A stretch of 11,578 nt of DNA from Flavobacteriaceae bacterium (GCA_947472705.1 CANJDA010000058.1:1-11578); one strand, 5' to 3'; shown: positions 1-7,062, numbered from the stretch's first letter. Notes: generated from the sequence alone by a model not told the origin. Program-made: numbers and translations.

Positions 1-1
1 A

Positions 2-568
2 AAAGATCAAGCAGGGGTTTTATACAATACCGCAGCCGTTATTGACGCTGATGGAACTTACTTGGGGAAATACAGAAAAAATCATATCCCTCAAACTGGT
101 GGTTTTTGGGAGAAATTCTTTTTCAAGCCCGGCAACTTAGGCTATCCTGTTTTTCAAACCAAATATGCTAAAGTGGGTGTTTACATTTGCTATGACCGTC
201 ATTTTCCTGATGGAGCAAGATGTCTTGGATTAAACGGAGCCGAAATAGTATACAATCCGTCTGCCACCACAGTTGGGCAATCCCAAAACTTATGGAAATT
301 GGAACAACCAGCACATGCGGTAGCTAATGGTTATTTCATGGGTTGCATCAATAGAGTAGGCATAGAGAAACCATGGAATCTAGGACGCTTTTACGGCACA
401 TCCTATTTTGTCAATCCGTTAGGTGAAATTTTTGCTTGTGCTTCCGAAGATAAAGATGAACTCTTGGTAGCCGAATTCGATTTGGATTTAATAGAACAAA
501 TCAGAAGCAAATGGCAATTCTACCGAGACAGAAGACCAGAAACCTACGGGGAAATTACAGCACCTTAA
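2..568 (+). CDS. Nitrilase-superfamily beta-ureidopropionase (N-carbamoyl-beta-alanine amidohydrolase), 5'-truncated by window edge
   Basis: The open frame is already running at base 2 and gives 188 visible residues; the N-terminus and the catalytic Glu lie upstream of the window. Visible nitrilase-fold residues are the catalytic Lys in YRKNHIP (visible residue 26) and the nucleophile Cys in VYICYDRHFP (visible residue 63). Downstream motifs NGAEIVYNPSATT, INRVG, GRFYGTSYFVNP and a C-terminal FYRDRRPETY resemble eukaryotic-type beta-ureidopropionase more than general C-N hydrolases. Known chemistry for the family: N-carbamoyl-beta-alanine to beta-alanine, CO2 and ammonia in the cytosol, the last step of reductive pyrimidine breakdown. 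Position 29 bases before preT supports this role and a shared operon. N-carbamoylputrescine amidase is the main alternative, less likely given the neighbours. Confidence 0.9.
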   Translation, partial: KDQAGVLYNTAAVIDADGTYLGKYRKNHIPQTGGFWEKFFFKPGNLGYPVFQTKYAKVGVYICYDRHFPDGARCLGLNGAEIVYNPSATTVGQSQNLWKLEQPAHAVANGYFMGCINRVGIEKPWNLGRFYGTSYFVNPLGEIFACASEDKDELLVAEFDLDLIEQIRSKWQFYRDRRPETYGEITAP

Positions 569-597
569 AATTAATTACGTATAAAACCAACCATAAT

Positions 598-1983
598 ATG
601 AGCATAAAAAATAATAGATTAACCCCAGCAGAATATCAGGAAAACTTCACCGATATCCACCCGCCTTTTGAAACCAAAGATGCAGCTGTGGTGGAAGCTA
701 ACCGTTGTTTGTTTTGTTACGACCCGCCTTGTATGAAGTCGTGTCCAACATCCATCAACGTACCAAAATTCATCAGACAAATCACTACCGATAACCTTAA
801 AGGTTCTGCACATACTATTTTTTCTTCTAATATTATGGGAGCAGGATGCAGCAAAGTATGTCCGGTAGAAAAATTGTGCGAAGGAGCCTGTGTCTATAAT
901 TTGATGCACGAAACCCCAATCAATATCGCCAAACTCCAACGCTATTCGACTGAAAAAGCGATGGAAAACAAGTGGCAATTATTCGACAGAAAACCTTCTA
1001 AAGGCAAGAGAGTAGCGGTCATAGGAGCTGGCCCTGCAGGGTTAAGTTGTGCACACACACTAAGTCGTGAAGGCATTGATGTAACTATTTTTGAAAAAGA
1101 AAGTAAAGGCGGCGGTTTAATGACTTACGGAATTGCTGCTTATAAAGTAACCCCTGAATTTTGTGAAGATGAAGTGAATTACATTACTTCTATTGGAGGA
1201 ATTGATATTAAATACAATCAAGAGTTTGGTAAAAATGTTACTTTAGAACAATTACAAAACAACTATGATGCCGTTTATATGGCTTTTGGAGTAGGATTGG
1301 CACGCCAGTTAGACATTGAAGGCGAACATTTGCAAGGTGTAGAAGATGCTATCAAGTTCATTTACGAATTGCGAAATAATGACTATTCCAAAATTGCCGT
1401 AGGTGATAAAGTTGCCGTAATCGGTATGGGAATGACTGCTATTGATGCTGCTACCCAAGCAAAAAGATTAGGTGCTTCGGATGTGACTTTGGTATACAGA
1501 AGAACGCAAGCTGAAATGCCGTGTACCGAAAAAGAACTCGACATAGCTAAACTCGATGGGTGTAAAGTAATATGGTTAGCATCGCCAAAAGAAATCATAG
1601 GTAACAATGGAAAAGTATCTCAATTAATTTGTGATGTGATGAAACTCGGAGAACCTGATGCCAGCGGCAGAAGAAGCCCTGTAGTTTCAGGAGAAACGTT
1701 TACATTAGATGTAGATATGGTCATCAAAGCAGCTGGTCAAATGCCTTTCCAATCTTTAGTAAATGACAATAACATCCAAAATAATAACGGTAAGATTGTA
1801 GTTGATGGAAAATCTGTTTCTAAGATTGCTGGCGTATTTGCCGGTGGCGATAGCGTAAACGGCGGAAGAGAAGTAGTCGATGCAGTACAAGCTGGAAAAG
1901 ACGGAGCTGCCGCTATTTTAAAATACATCATCAGCCCGGATTACATCATCGAATCGGAATTAAAACCAACCTTTAATAATTAA
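598..1983 (+). CDS. preT: NAD-dependent dihydropyrimidine dehydrogenase, PreT subunit (FAD/NAD, Fe-S)
   Basis: This 461-residue protein is the electron-input subunit of dihydropyrimidine dehydrogenase: it takes electrons from NAD(P)H and passes them to PreA for uracil/thymine reduction. The N-terminal domain has two Cys groups, C37/C40/C45/C49 and C84/C88/C94/C98, as in the Fe-S domain shared by DPD and the glutamate synthase small subunit. The FAD-binding fold has VAVIGAGPAG (about 139-148) and the second dinucleotide fold has VAVIGMGMTA (about 272-281). FAGGDSVNGG (about 414-423) is the conserved C-terminal FAD-contact motif. I chose ATG 598 because the frame extends to 511 only by overlapping the nitrilase gene, and the family N-terminus fits MSIKNNRLTP. 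PreA follows after 3 bases. A glutamate synthase beta-like oxidoreductase is the alternative, but the preA partner decides. Confidence 0.95.
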   Translation: MSIKNNRLTPAEYQENFTDIHPPFETKDAAVVEANRCLFCYDPPCMKSCPTSINVPKFIRQITTDNLKGSAHTIFSSNIMGAGCSKVCPVEKLCEGACVYNLMHETPINIAKLQRYSTEKAMENKWQLFDRKPSKGKRVAVIGAGPAGLSCAHTLSREGIDVTIFEKESKGGGLMTYGIAAYKVTPEFCEDEVNYITSIGGIDIKYNQEFGKNVTLEQLQNNYDAVYMAFGVGLARQLDIEGEHLQGVEDAIKFIYELRNNDYSKIAVGDKVAVIGMGMTAIDAATQAKRLGASDVTLVYRRTQAEMPCTEKELDIAKLDGCKVIWLASPKEIIGNNGKVSQLICDVMKLGEPDASGRRSPVVSGETFTLDVDMVIKAAGQMPFQSLVNDNNIQNNNGKIVVDGKSVSKIAGVFAGGDSVNGGREVVDAVQAGKDGAAAILKYIISPDYIIESELKPTFNN

Positions 1984-1986
1984 ATC

Positions 1987-3255
1987 ATGGCAGATATATC
2001 AACCGATTTTTTAGGCATAAAATCACCTAACCCATTCTGGTTGGCCAGTGCGCCACCAACCGATAAATTAATCAACGTTGTCCGTGCTTTCGAAGCAGGT
2101 TGGGGCGGCGTAGTATGGAAAACTTTAGGTTCCCAGGTAAAAAATGTGTCCTCTCGTTATTCTTCTGTAGAATACGGAAGAAAACGTATCATGGGATTCA
2201 ACAATATAGAATTAATCAGTGACCGTCCTTTAGATATCAATTTAAAAGAAATCACCGAAGTCGTAAAAATGTTCCCTGACCGGGCAATGATTGTTTCGCT
2301 GATGGCGGATAACGATAGAAAATCGTGGCATGAACTCATCATGAAATGTGAAGATGCTGGTGCTATGGGATTTGAATTAAACTTTGGTTGTCCGCACGGA
2401 ATGACCGAAAGAGATATGGGAGCCGCTGTTGGTCAAGACCCCGAAATTGCCAAAATGGTAGTAGAATGGGTAATGGAAAAGTCAACTATTCCTGTAATTA
2501 CAAAGCTTACGCCAAATGTGCATTCGGTTGTTCCAACAGGGAGAGCAGCAGTAGAAGGAGGAACTAATGCCTTAAGTTTAATCAACACTATTCAAAGTGT
2601 AACTGGAATTGATTTAGATACTTTAGTGCCTAATCCTTATGTTGCTGGGAAAAGTGTTTTCGGTGGTTATTGTGGTCCTGCGGTAAAGCCAATTGCCTTA
2701 AAAATGTTAACCACTATAGCACAAGATCCATTGACCAGTAAAGTTCCAATTTCTGGAATTGGAGGGGTAAGCACTTGGAAAGATGCTGTGGAGTTTATGC
2801 TTTTAGGAGCGACTTCAGTTCAAGTTTGTACAGCCGCGATGACACATGGTTTCCGAATTGTGGAAGATATGTGTGAAGGCTTAAACAATTGGATGGATGA
2901 AAAAGGCTATCAAAAAACGACTGACTTCATTGGTAAATCTGTTGAAAAAATTACCCATTGGGAAGACCTAGATATCAATTACCATCATATTGCTAAAATC
3001 GACCAAGAAAAATGCATCCATTGTGGCTTGTGTTATATCGCTTGTGAAGATACATCGCACCAATCGATTAATATTGAAAGAGGGGTTCCATATAACAATT
3101 ATACTATCAAAGAAGAAGAATGTGTGGGTTGTAATTTGTGTAAATTAGTATGCCCTGTAGATAATTGTATTACGATGGAAGTACATCGCGTAGCGCCTGA
3201 ATACATCAATTGGAAAGATTGGCAAAGAGAAGGTAGACCTTTAAACGATCATTAA
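1987..3255 (+). CDS. preA: NAD-dependent dihydropyrimidine dehydrogenase, PreA subunit (FMN, 2x[4Fe-4S])
   Basis: This is the catalytic subunit (422 residues) that reduces uracil or thymine to the 5,6-dihydro form. Residues 1-330 are a dihydroorotate-dehydrogenase-like FMN barrel starting at FLGIKSPNPFWLASAPPT. The active-site Cys is C135 in NFGCPHGMTERDMG, the signature loop of dihydropyrimidine dehydrogenases. ISGIGGV (about 255-261) and GATSVQV (about 274-280) are phosphate-binding/C-terminal barrel motifs. The C-terminal tail carries two ferredoxin-type clusters, C343/C346/C349/C353 and C379/C382/C385/C389, which receive electrons from PreT. Length and domain order match E. coli PreA, and the gene is translationally close to preT (3-base gap). 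Both residue sets are intact, so the enzyme should be functional. Confidence 0.96.
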   Translation: MADISTDFLGIKSPNPFWLASAPPTDKLINVVRAFEAGWGGVVWKTLGSQVKNVSSRYSSVEYGRKRIMGFNNIELISDRPLDINLKEITEVVKMFPDRAMIVSLMADNDRKSWHELIMKCEDAGAMGFELNFGCPHGMTERDMGAAVGQDPEIAKMVVEWVMEKSTIPVITKLTPNVHSVVPTGRAAVEGGTNALSLINTIQSVTGIDLDTLVPNPYVAGKSVFGGYCGPAVKPIALKMLTTIAQDPLTSKVPISGIGGVSTWKDAVEFMLLGATSVQVCTAAMTHGFRIVEDMCEGLNNWMDEKGYQKTTDFIGKSVEKITHWEDLDINYHHIAKIDQEKCIHCGLCYIACEDTSHQSINIERGVPYNNYTIKEEECVGCNLCKLVCPVDNCITMEVHRVAPEYINWKDWQREGRPLNDH

Positions 3256-3256
3256 G

Positions 3257-3445
3257 ATGAAGATTAATTCTGACCGATTGCAACAACACTTCGAAGCCAT
3301 GAGTCTGATTGGTAAAATAGGCGAAACCGGCACTTGTCGACCAGCACATACCGAGTTGGAAAAACAAGGATTTGAAATTGCTGGCTCTTGGATATTTGAG
3401 ATTAAGAGGAGGACTGCCAGTGGCAGTCAGGTACACGAACTTTAG
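3257..3445 (+). pseudogene. 5' remnant of an M20-type carbamoylase gene (45 codons plus 17 unrelated)
   Basis: The frame opens one base after the preA stop and encodes 62 residues. The first 45 (MKINSDRLQQ... to EIAGSW) match the N-terminus of the intact gene at 3469 with a single change, D6 versus A6. After that the frame runs into unrelated sequence and stops at TAG 3443-3445, inside a hairpin. All metal ligands of the M20 family lie later, so no enzyme can result. At base level the copies differ at 18 of 135 positions; of 16 differing codons 15 are synonymous. This means the copies diverged while both were under protein-level selection, not after truncation. It may still be translated as a short peptide coupled to preA, since start codon and spacing are intact. 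Confidence 0.88.
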
Positions 3446-3450
3446 TTCGT
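3412..3450. repeat. Double palindrome, REP-like element
   Basis: Two short perfect hairpins lie next to each other. The first is GACTGCCA-G-TGGCAGTC (3412-3428), GC-rich in an AT-rich background. The second is ACGAACT-TT-AGTTCGT (3435-3450), 6 bases on. No run of T follows, so this is not a normal intrinsic terminator. Paired small palindromes between genes resemble REP-type repeats mobilised by RAYT (TnpA-REP) transposases, but no other copy lies in this window, so repetitive status is unproven. The TAG stop of the upstream gene remnant sits in the second hairpin. Confidence 0.6.
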
Positions 3451-3468
3451 AAATAAAATTTGAAAAGA

Positions 3469-4704
3469 ATGAAAATAAATTCTGCACGACTCCAACAGCA
3501 TTTTGAAGCTATGAGTCTGATAGGCAAAATAGGTGAAACAGGTACTTGTCGACCAGCACATACCGAGTTGGAAAAGCAAGGGTTTGAAATTGCAGGCTCT
3601 TGGATGAAAGATGCTGGAATAAAAGTCCGTATTGATAATTTTGGAAACCTTATTGGAAGATTGGAAGGTAAAAATCCAAACCTACCTATTTTGATGATGG
3701 GTTCGCATCTCGATTCTCAACCATATGGTGGGCGTTTTGACGGGGTGGCCGGAGTACTTTGCGCCATCGAAGTGGTGAAAACGTTAAACGAAAACGGTAT
3801 CGTTCCCGAAAGAAGCATTGAAGTCATTTCCTTTGCCGATGAAGAAGGGTGGCGTTTTAATAAAGGGCTTTTCGGTTCACGAGGCATCTTAGGCAAATTA
3901 GAAGAAGGCGAATTAGAACGTACCGATGCAGCCGGAATCACTCGTGGTCAAGCGTTAAAAGATTTTGGTTGCGACATCACGAAATTCAAAGAATCGGAAT
4001 ATAAACCAGGAAGCATTTTTTGCTTTCTAGAATTGCATATTGAACAAGGCCCGATTTTAGACATGGCACACAAACCCATTGGCGTTGTTTCTGGAATTTC
4101 AGGACCACTTTGGTGGACAGTCAAACTTAAAGGAATGGCAGGGCACACAGGTTCTGTTCCTATGCCGATTCGTAAAGATGCTTTGGTAGGAGCTGCCGAA
4201 ATCATTATTGCTGTTAACGAAATAGCTACTCAAGTTCCAGGAAATCCAACTGTGGGAACAGTGGGAACACTAAATATTTTCCCGGCTTCCCGAAATATCA
4301 TTCCAGAAGAAGTTACGTTTACCGTTGATTTACGCGACATTGATCTAGATAGAAGAAATCGCTATGAAAAACAATTAAGAGATAGAATTGAAGCTATTTG
4401 TGCTAAGCATAAACTGACATACGAAATCTCGGAAGACACTAAAAGCGACCCACGCTATTGCGCCGATTGGATTAAAGAAATTATCCATACCGAATGTCAA
4501 AAATTACAACTCGATGAAATTGAATTGATGAGTGGTCCCTTCCATGATGCGCTGGCATTGTCTTATGCATGTGATTACGGGATGATATTCGTGCGTTGTA
4601 AAGACGGGATTAGTCATAACCCTTTAGAGTATTCTTCTTATGAAGATTTGGCGCTAGGTGCCAATGTAATGTTGGGAACCGTAATTCAAATTTTAGAAAA
4701 ATAA
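3469..4704 (+). CDS. M20-family Zn-dependent amidohydrolase (N-carbamoyl amino acid / ureido-acid hydrolase)
   Basis: The 411-residue protein belongs to the hydantoinase/carbamoylase branch of M20 amidohydrolases, which includes N-carbamoyl-L-amino acid hydrolase, allantoate amidohydrolase and yeast-type beta-ureidopropionase. Expected metal ligands are all visible: H80 in GSHLDSQ, bridging D91 in GGRFDGVAG, E126 in FADEEGW, H190 in LELHIEQGP and H383 in GISHNPLEY. The lid/dimerisation domain has GMAGHTGSVPM (H225) and SRNIIPEEV (R275). Length is typical. ATG 3469 is used because it matches the duplicated N-terminus at 3257; a TTG 9 bases upstream is unnecessary. As last gene of the preTA operon it probably hydrolyses N-carbamoyl-beta-alanine or N-carbamoyl-beta-aminoisobutyrate. 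The exact substrate cannot be read from the sequence. Confidence 0.92.
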   Translation: MKINSARLQQHFEAMSLIGKIGETGTCRPAHTELEKQGFEIAGSWMKDAGIKVRIDNFGNLIGRLEGKNPNLPILMMGSHLDSQPYGGRFDGVAGVLCAIEVVKTLNENGIVPERSIEVISFADEEGWRFNKGLFGSRGILGKLEEGELERTDAAGITRGQALKDFGCDITKFKESEYKPGSIFCFLELHIEQGPILDMAHKPIGVVSGISGPLWWTVKLKGMAGHTGSVPMPIRKDALVGAAEIIIAVNEIATQVPGNPTVGTVGTLNIFPASRNIIPEEVTFTVDLRDIDLDRRNRYEKQLRDRIEAICAKHKLTYEISEDTKSDPRYCADWIKEIIHTECQKLQLDEIELMSGPFHDALALSYACDYGMIFVRCKDGISHNPLEYSSYEDLALGANVMLGTVIQILEK

Positions 4705-4727
4705 ATAAAACTTTAGTTAAATTGATT

Positions 4728-4761
4728 AAAAGTCGCCATGAGAAATTGGGCGGCTTTTTTT
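4728..4761 (+). terminator. Intrinsic terminator of the pyrimidine-degradation operon
   Basis: An 8-bp stem AAGTCGCC (4730-4737) pairs with GGCGGCTT (4749-4756), with one G-U pair and an 11-base loop. It is followed by an unbroken T run to 4761. It lies 23 bases after the amidohydrolase stop and separates that operon from the dehydrogenase gene. Confidence 0.85.
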
Positions 4762-4762
4762 A

Positions 4763-4788
4763 TTGTCTTTTAATAAATACTATCTTTA
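4763..4788 (+). promoter_or_regulatory. Possible Bacteroidota promoter for the 2-hydroxyacid dehydrogenase gene
   Basis: TATCTTTA at 4781-4788 matches the Bacteroidota -7 consensus TAnnTTTG with one mismatch. A TTG at 4763-4765 could be the -33 element, but the 15-base spacing is shorter than usual for this class. It begins directly after the terminator T run and lies 18 bases before the ATG, which fits a short leader. Confidence 0.4.
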
Positions 4789-4806
4789 CTTTTTCAACAC
4801 CAAACT

Positions 4807-5766
4807 ATGTCCATTCAAGACACTAAAATACTTCATCTCGACAGTAATCACCCTTTGTTATGGGAACAATTGGAACAAGCCGGTTTTCAAAACGAAGCTG
4901 ATTTTACTTCTAACAAATCCGAAATCGAAGCCAAAATTCACAACTATCATGGCGTGGTCATCCGAAGTCGATTTAAAATTGACAAAGATTTTATAGACAA
5001 AGCTGTTAATCTCAAATTCATTGCACGTGTTGGTGCCGGATTGGAAAGCATAGATTGTGAGTATGCCAAAGCAAAAGGCATTCACCTCATTGCAGCACCG
5101 GAAGGGAATCGAAATGCAGTAGGCGAACACGCTTTAGGAATGTTGCTATCCTTAATGAATAAACTGAATCGTGCCGATAGATTGGTTCGTGAAGGCAAAT
5201 GGATACGAGAAGGTAATCGCGGTAATGAGTTAGAAGGTAAAACTGTCGGACTTATCGGCTATGGTAATATGGGAAAATCATTTGCAAAAAAGTTACGAGG
5301 TTTTGATGTAGAAGTGTTATGCTATGATATCCTTCCTAATGTAGGCGATGCCAATGCAAAACAGGTTTCACAGGAAGAACTCCAAACCAAAGCGGATGTC
5401 TTGAGCTTACACATTCCCTGGACACCAGAAACAGACAAGATGATTAACACCCATTTCATCAACGCTTTTGCCAAACCGTTTTGGTTCATCAATACATCCA
5501 GAGGGAAGAATGTAGTTACCGATGATTTGGTTGCTGCTTTAGCATCTGGAAAAATTCTCGGTGCTGGATTGGATGTGTTGGAATATGAGAAGCTTTCCTT
5601 TGAAAATTTGTTTATCGATAGCGAGAAACCAGCAGCATTCGAATATTTGTTACAAGCTGAAAATGTATTACTAACCCCACATATCGCGGGCTGGACATAT
5701 GAAAGTCATCAAAAACTAGCACAAACTATTGTAGATAAAATCATCCTAAAGTATGAGCAGGAATAA
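4807..5766 (+). CDS. D-isomer-specific 2-hydroxyacid dehydrogenase (NAD-dependent)
   Basis: This 319-residue protein has the two-domain D-2-hydroxyacid dehydrogenase layout: catalytic domain from both ends and a nucleotide-binding domain at about 100-285. VGLIGYGNMGKSF carries the GxGxxG loop (G151, G153, G156), with D174 at the end of the next strand favouring NAD over NADP. Catalytic residues are R232 in NTSRG, E261 in LDVLEYEK and H292 in LTPHIAGWT. VGAGLESID (75-83) is the substrate-loop motif of the SerA-like branch. There is no ACT or regulatory domain, and no serC beside it, so a role in serine synthesis is possible but unsupported. Hydroxypyruvate or another 2-oxoacid are alternatives. 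A terminator upstream marks it as a separate transcription unit. Confidence 0.9.
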   Translation: MSIQDTKILHLDSNHPLLWEQLEQAGFQNEADFTSNKSEIEAKIHNYHGVVIRSRFKIDKDFIDKAVNLKFIARVGAGLESIDCEYAKAKGIHLIAAPEGNRNAVGEHALGMLLSLMNKLNRADRLVREGKWIREGNRGNELEGKTVGLIGYGNMGKSFAKKLRGFDVEVLCYDILPNVGDANAKQVSQEELQTKADVLSLHIPWTPETDKMINTHFINAFAKPFWFINTSRGKNVVTDDLVAALASGKILGAGLDVLEYEKLSFENLFIDSEKPAAFEYLLQAENVLLTPHIAGWTYESHQKLAQTIVDKIILKYEQE

Positions 5767-5824
5767 TTAAAATAGGATTTCCTTTGCCTGAAATAAATCA
5801 TTAATAACTAAAAAAACAGATACT

Positions 5825-6223
5825 ATGGATAATAAAGACATGAAAAGAGTGACAGGCATAGGAGGTTTTTTCTTCAAATGCGAAGACCCAAAAGCAACAA
5901 GAGATTGGTACAAAAATCATCTTGGAATTCCAGTAAATGATTATGGTTGGACGTTTACATGGAAAGACGAAGAGGGAAATGAAGGCGCTACACAATGGTC
6001 TCCATTTGATGCTAAAACCCAATACTTTTCACCTAGCGAAAAACCGTTTATGATGAATTACCGAGTTGCTGATTTAGAAGCTTTGCTTAAAGCCCTAAAA
6101 GAAGAAGGTGTAACCATTGTTGGAGATATGGAAACCTATGACTACGGGAAGTTCGGTTGGATTTTAGACCCAGAAGGGAATAAGATCGAACTTTGGGAGC
6201 CAACAGATATAGATTCACTTTAA
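5825..6223 (+). CDS. VOC/glyoxalase-fold protein, substrate unknown
   Basis: The 132-residue protein is a single vicinal-oxygen-chelate domain made of two beta-alpha-beta-beta-beta halves. The opening GGFFFKCEDPKATRDWYKNHLGI is typical of the first half; the second half ends GWILDPEGNKIELWEP, with the conserved metal-site Glu at E122. The position that often holds the first metal ligand (His) in strand 1 appears to be a Phe here, so metal binding is uncertain. ATG 5825 is the first start; M6 (5840) is a possible alternative that leaves the domain intact. It sits 58 bases after the dehydrogenase gene with no clear terminator between and no convincing promoter, so read-through transcription is plausible. 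Antibiotic-resistance or dioxygenase roles cannot be argued from sequence. Confidence 0.85.
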   Translation: MDNKDMKRVTGIGGFFFKCEDPKATRDWYKNHLGIPVNDYGWTFTWKDEEGNEGATQWSPFDAKTQYFSPSEKPFMMNYRVADLEALLKALKEEGVTIVGDMETYDYGKFGWILDPEGNKIELWEPTDIDSL

Positions 6224-6233
6224 TATTTTAGAA

Positions 6234-6259
6234 TTGTTTTTCGCCGGATACTACTTTTT
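6234..6259 (+). promoter_or_regulatory. Weak promoter candidate ahead of the TM2-M48 operon
   Basis: TACTTTTT at 6252-6259 is one mismatch from TAnnTTTG, with a TTG at 6234-6236 spaced 15 bases upstream. The 92-base gap before the TM2 gene is the only long spacer ahead of this four-gene set, so a promoter is expected here, but the match is weak and lies in a T-rich tract. Confidence 0.25.
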
Positions 6260-6315
6260 TTATAAGAATTTTATATATTAGAGCCATCAATTAACATAAC
6301 CAATAAAATAACATT

Positions 6316-6654
6316 ATGGACGCACAAAAAGTAGATATGTTTATGATGATGAACGCCAAATATTTTGAAAGTCATCATCTTAACGCCGTTAGAGAAAAAT
6401 TATTAAGCTTGGACGAATCCAAATGGGGGTTAGTGCAAACCATGCAATTCAAAGAACCAACCACTTCGTTGATAGTGTCATTACTTGGTGGTCAATTAGG
6501 AATCGATCGTTTTATGATTGGTGATACCGGAATGGGAGTTGGAAAGCTTTTAACTTGTGGAGGTTTAGGAATTTGGGCAATAGTTGACTGGTTTTTAATC
6601 ATGGGAGCTACTCGTGAGAAAAACATGGAAACGTTCCAAAATACATTCTATTAA
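6316..6654 (+). CDS. TM2-domain membrane protein
   Basis: The 112-residue protein has a soluble N-terminal part (1-48) rich in Met near the start, then a TM2 domain at about 49-98. The domain shows the family pattern: a first membrane helix (about 50-63) ending in the conserved D64-R65-F66 motif, a short Gly-rich turn with GVGKLLTCGGLGIW, and a second helix (about 83-97) with IVDWFLI. TM2 proteins are small inner-membrane proteins whose molecular role is mostly unknown. This is the first gene of a closely packed set: the next ATG follows the stop after only 3 bases. No signal peptide is visible. Confidence 0.9.
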   Translation: MDAQKVDMFMMMNAKYFESHHLNAVREKLLSLDESKWGLVQTMQFKEPTTSLIVSLLGGQLGIDRFMIGDTGMGVGKLLTCGGLGIWAIVDWFLIMGATREKNMETFQNTFY

Positions 6655-6657
6655 TAA

Positions 6658-7062
6658 ATGACCCGAAATAAGTTATATTCCTTGTTGCTTATAGCTTGTT
6701 TAACTGGATTTATTTACCTTTTTTATTCCATTAATACTATAAAAAGTGAGACAGTCCGAGTATGTATCATCAAAAATTTGACAGGATATCCTTGTCCATC
6801 TTGCGGTACTACTCGAGCTGTCTTATTACTTTCGGAAGGAAAATTAATTGAGTCCGTATTGCTGAATCCGTTTGGAATACTTGTTACTTTAATAATGACC
6901 TTCTGCCCTATTTGGATTATATCAGATATTATTTTAAAAAAGAAAACTTTTTACAACACTTATAAAAAAACAGAAGCTACCATCAGAAAACCTTGGCTTG
7001 CCACGATTTTAATCTCGCTAGTGCTTCTCAATTGGATTTGGAATATATATAAAAATCTATGA
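6658..7062 (+). CDS. DUF2752-family membrane protein
   Basis: The 134-residue protein shows the DUF2752 signature, C36...TGYPCPSCGTTRA (C46, C49) followed by an NPFG motif at about 70-73. Predicted membrane segments are about 6-24, 72-92 and 113-130, so the Cys-rich loop lies between helices 1 and 2. The paired CPxCGxTR cysteines suggest a metal or redox site, but no function is known to me for the family. The gene starts 3 bases after the TM2 stop and its own stop overlaps the next start by 4 bases (ATGA), which indicates translational coupling. DUF2752 and TM2 proteins are often encoded side by side, in my recollection of the families. Confidence 0.88.
   Translation: MTRNKLYSLLLIACLTGFIYLFYSINTIKSETVRVCIIKNLTGYPCPSCGTTRAVLLLSEGKLIESVLLNPFGILVTLIMTFCPIWIISDIILKKKTFYNTYKKTEATIRKPWLATILISLVLLNWIWNIYKNL

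Larger units (their letters stand above)
3257..3603 (+). repeat. Imperfect direct repeat, 135-bp units at 3257-3391 and 3469-3603
   Basis: The two units are the first 45 codons of the M20 carbamoylase gene, in the same orientation, about 87% identical by my count, without gaps. Differences are concentrated in the first 25 codons (13 differing codons) versus the last 20 (3). A 32-base block at 3332-3363 / 3544-3575 is identical. Between the units lie 77 bases of unrelated sequence that hold two small palindromes. Homology ends abruptly after the TGG codon (two more bases shared). Confidence 0.93.

Noticed and set aside
511..597. Upstream in-frame extension of preT by 29 residues
   Set aside because: It overlaps the end of the nitrilase gene and the added residues do not resemble the PreT N-terminus; ATG 598 gives the expected start.
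619..978. 119-codon open frame on the minus strand inside preT
   Set aside because: It lies fully antisense to a well-supported gene and its translation has no recognisable family or composition of a real protein.
3257..3445. The 62-codon frame as a genuine small gene of unknown function
   Set aside because: 45 of its residues are the N-terminus of the neighbouring enzyme with one change, so it is a remnant; a secondary leader role is noted only as inference.
3412..3450. The two palindromes as an intrinsic terminator
   Set aside because: No T run follows either hairpin on either strand, and the next gene belongs to the same pathway.
3460..3468. TTG start three codons before the M20 carbamoylase ATG
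   Set aside because: The duplicated copy shows that the conserved protein begins MKINS, matching ATG 3469.
3394..3602. Frameshifted single gene, with the fragment and the intact copy being one interrupted gene
   Set aside because: The second copy restarts from its own ATG and repeats the same 45 codons, so no frameshift joins them.
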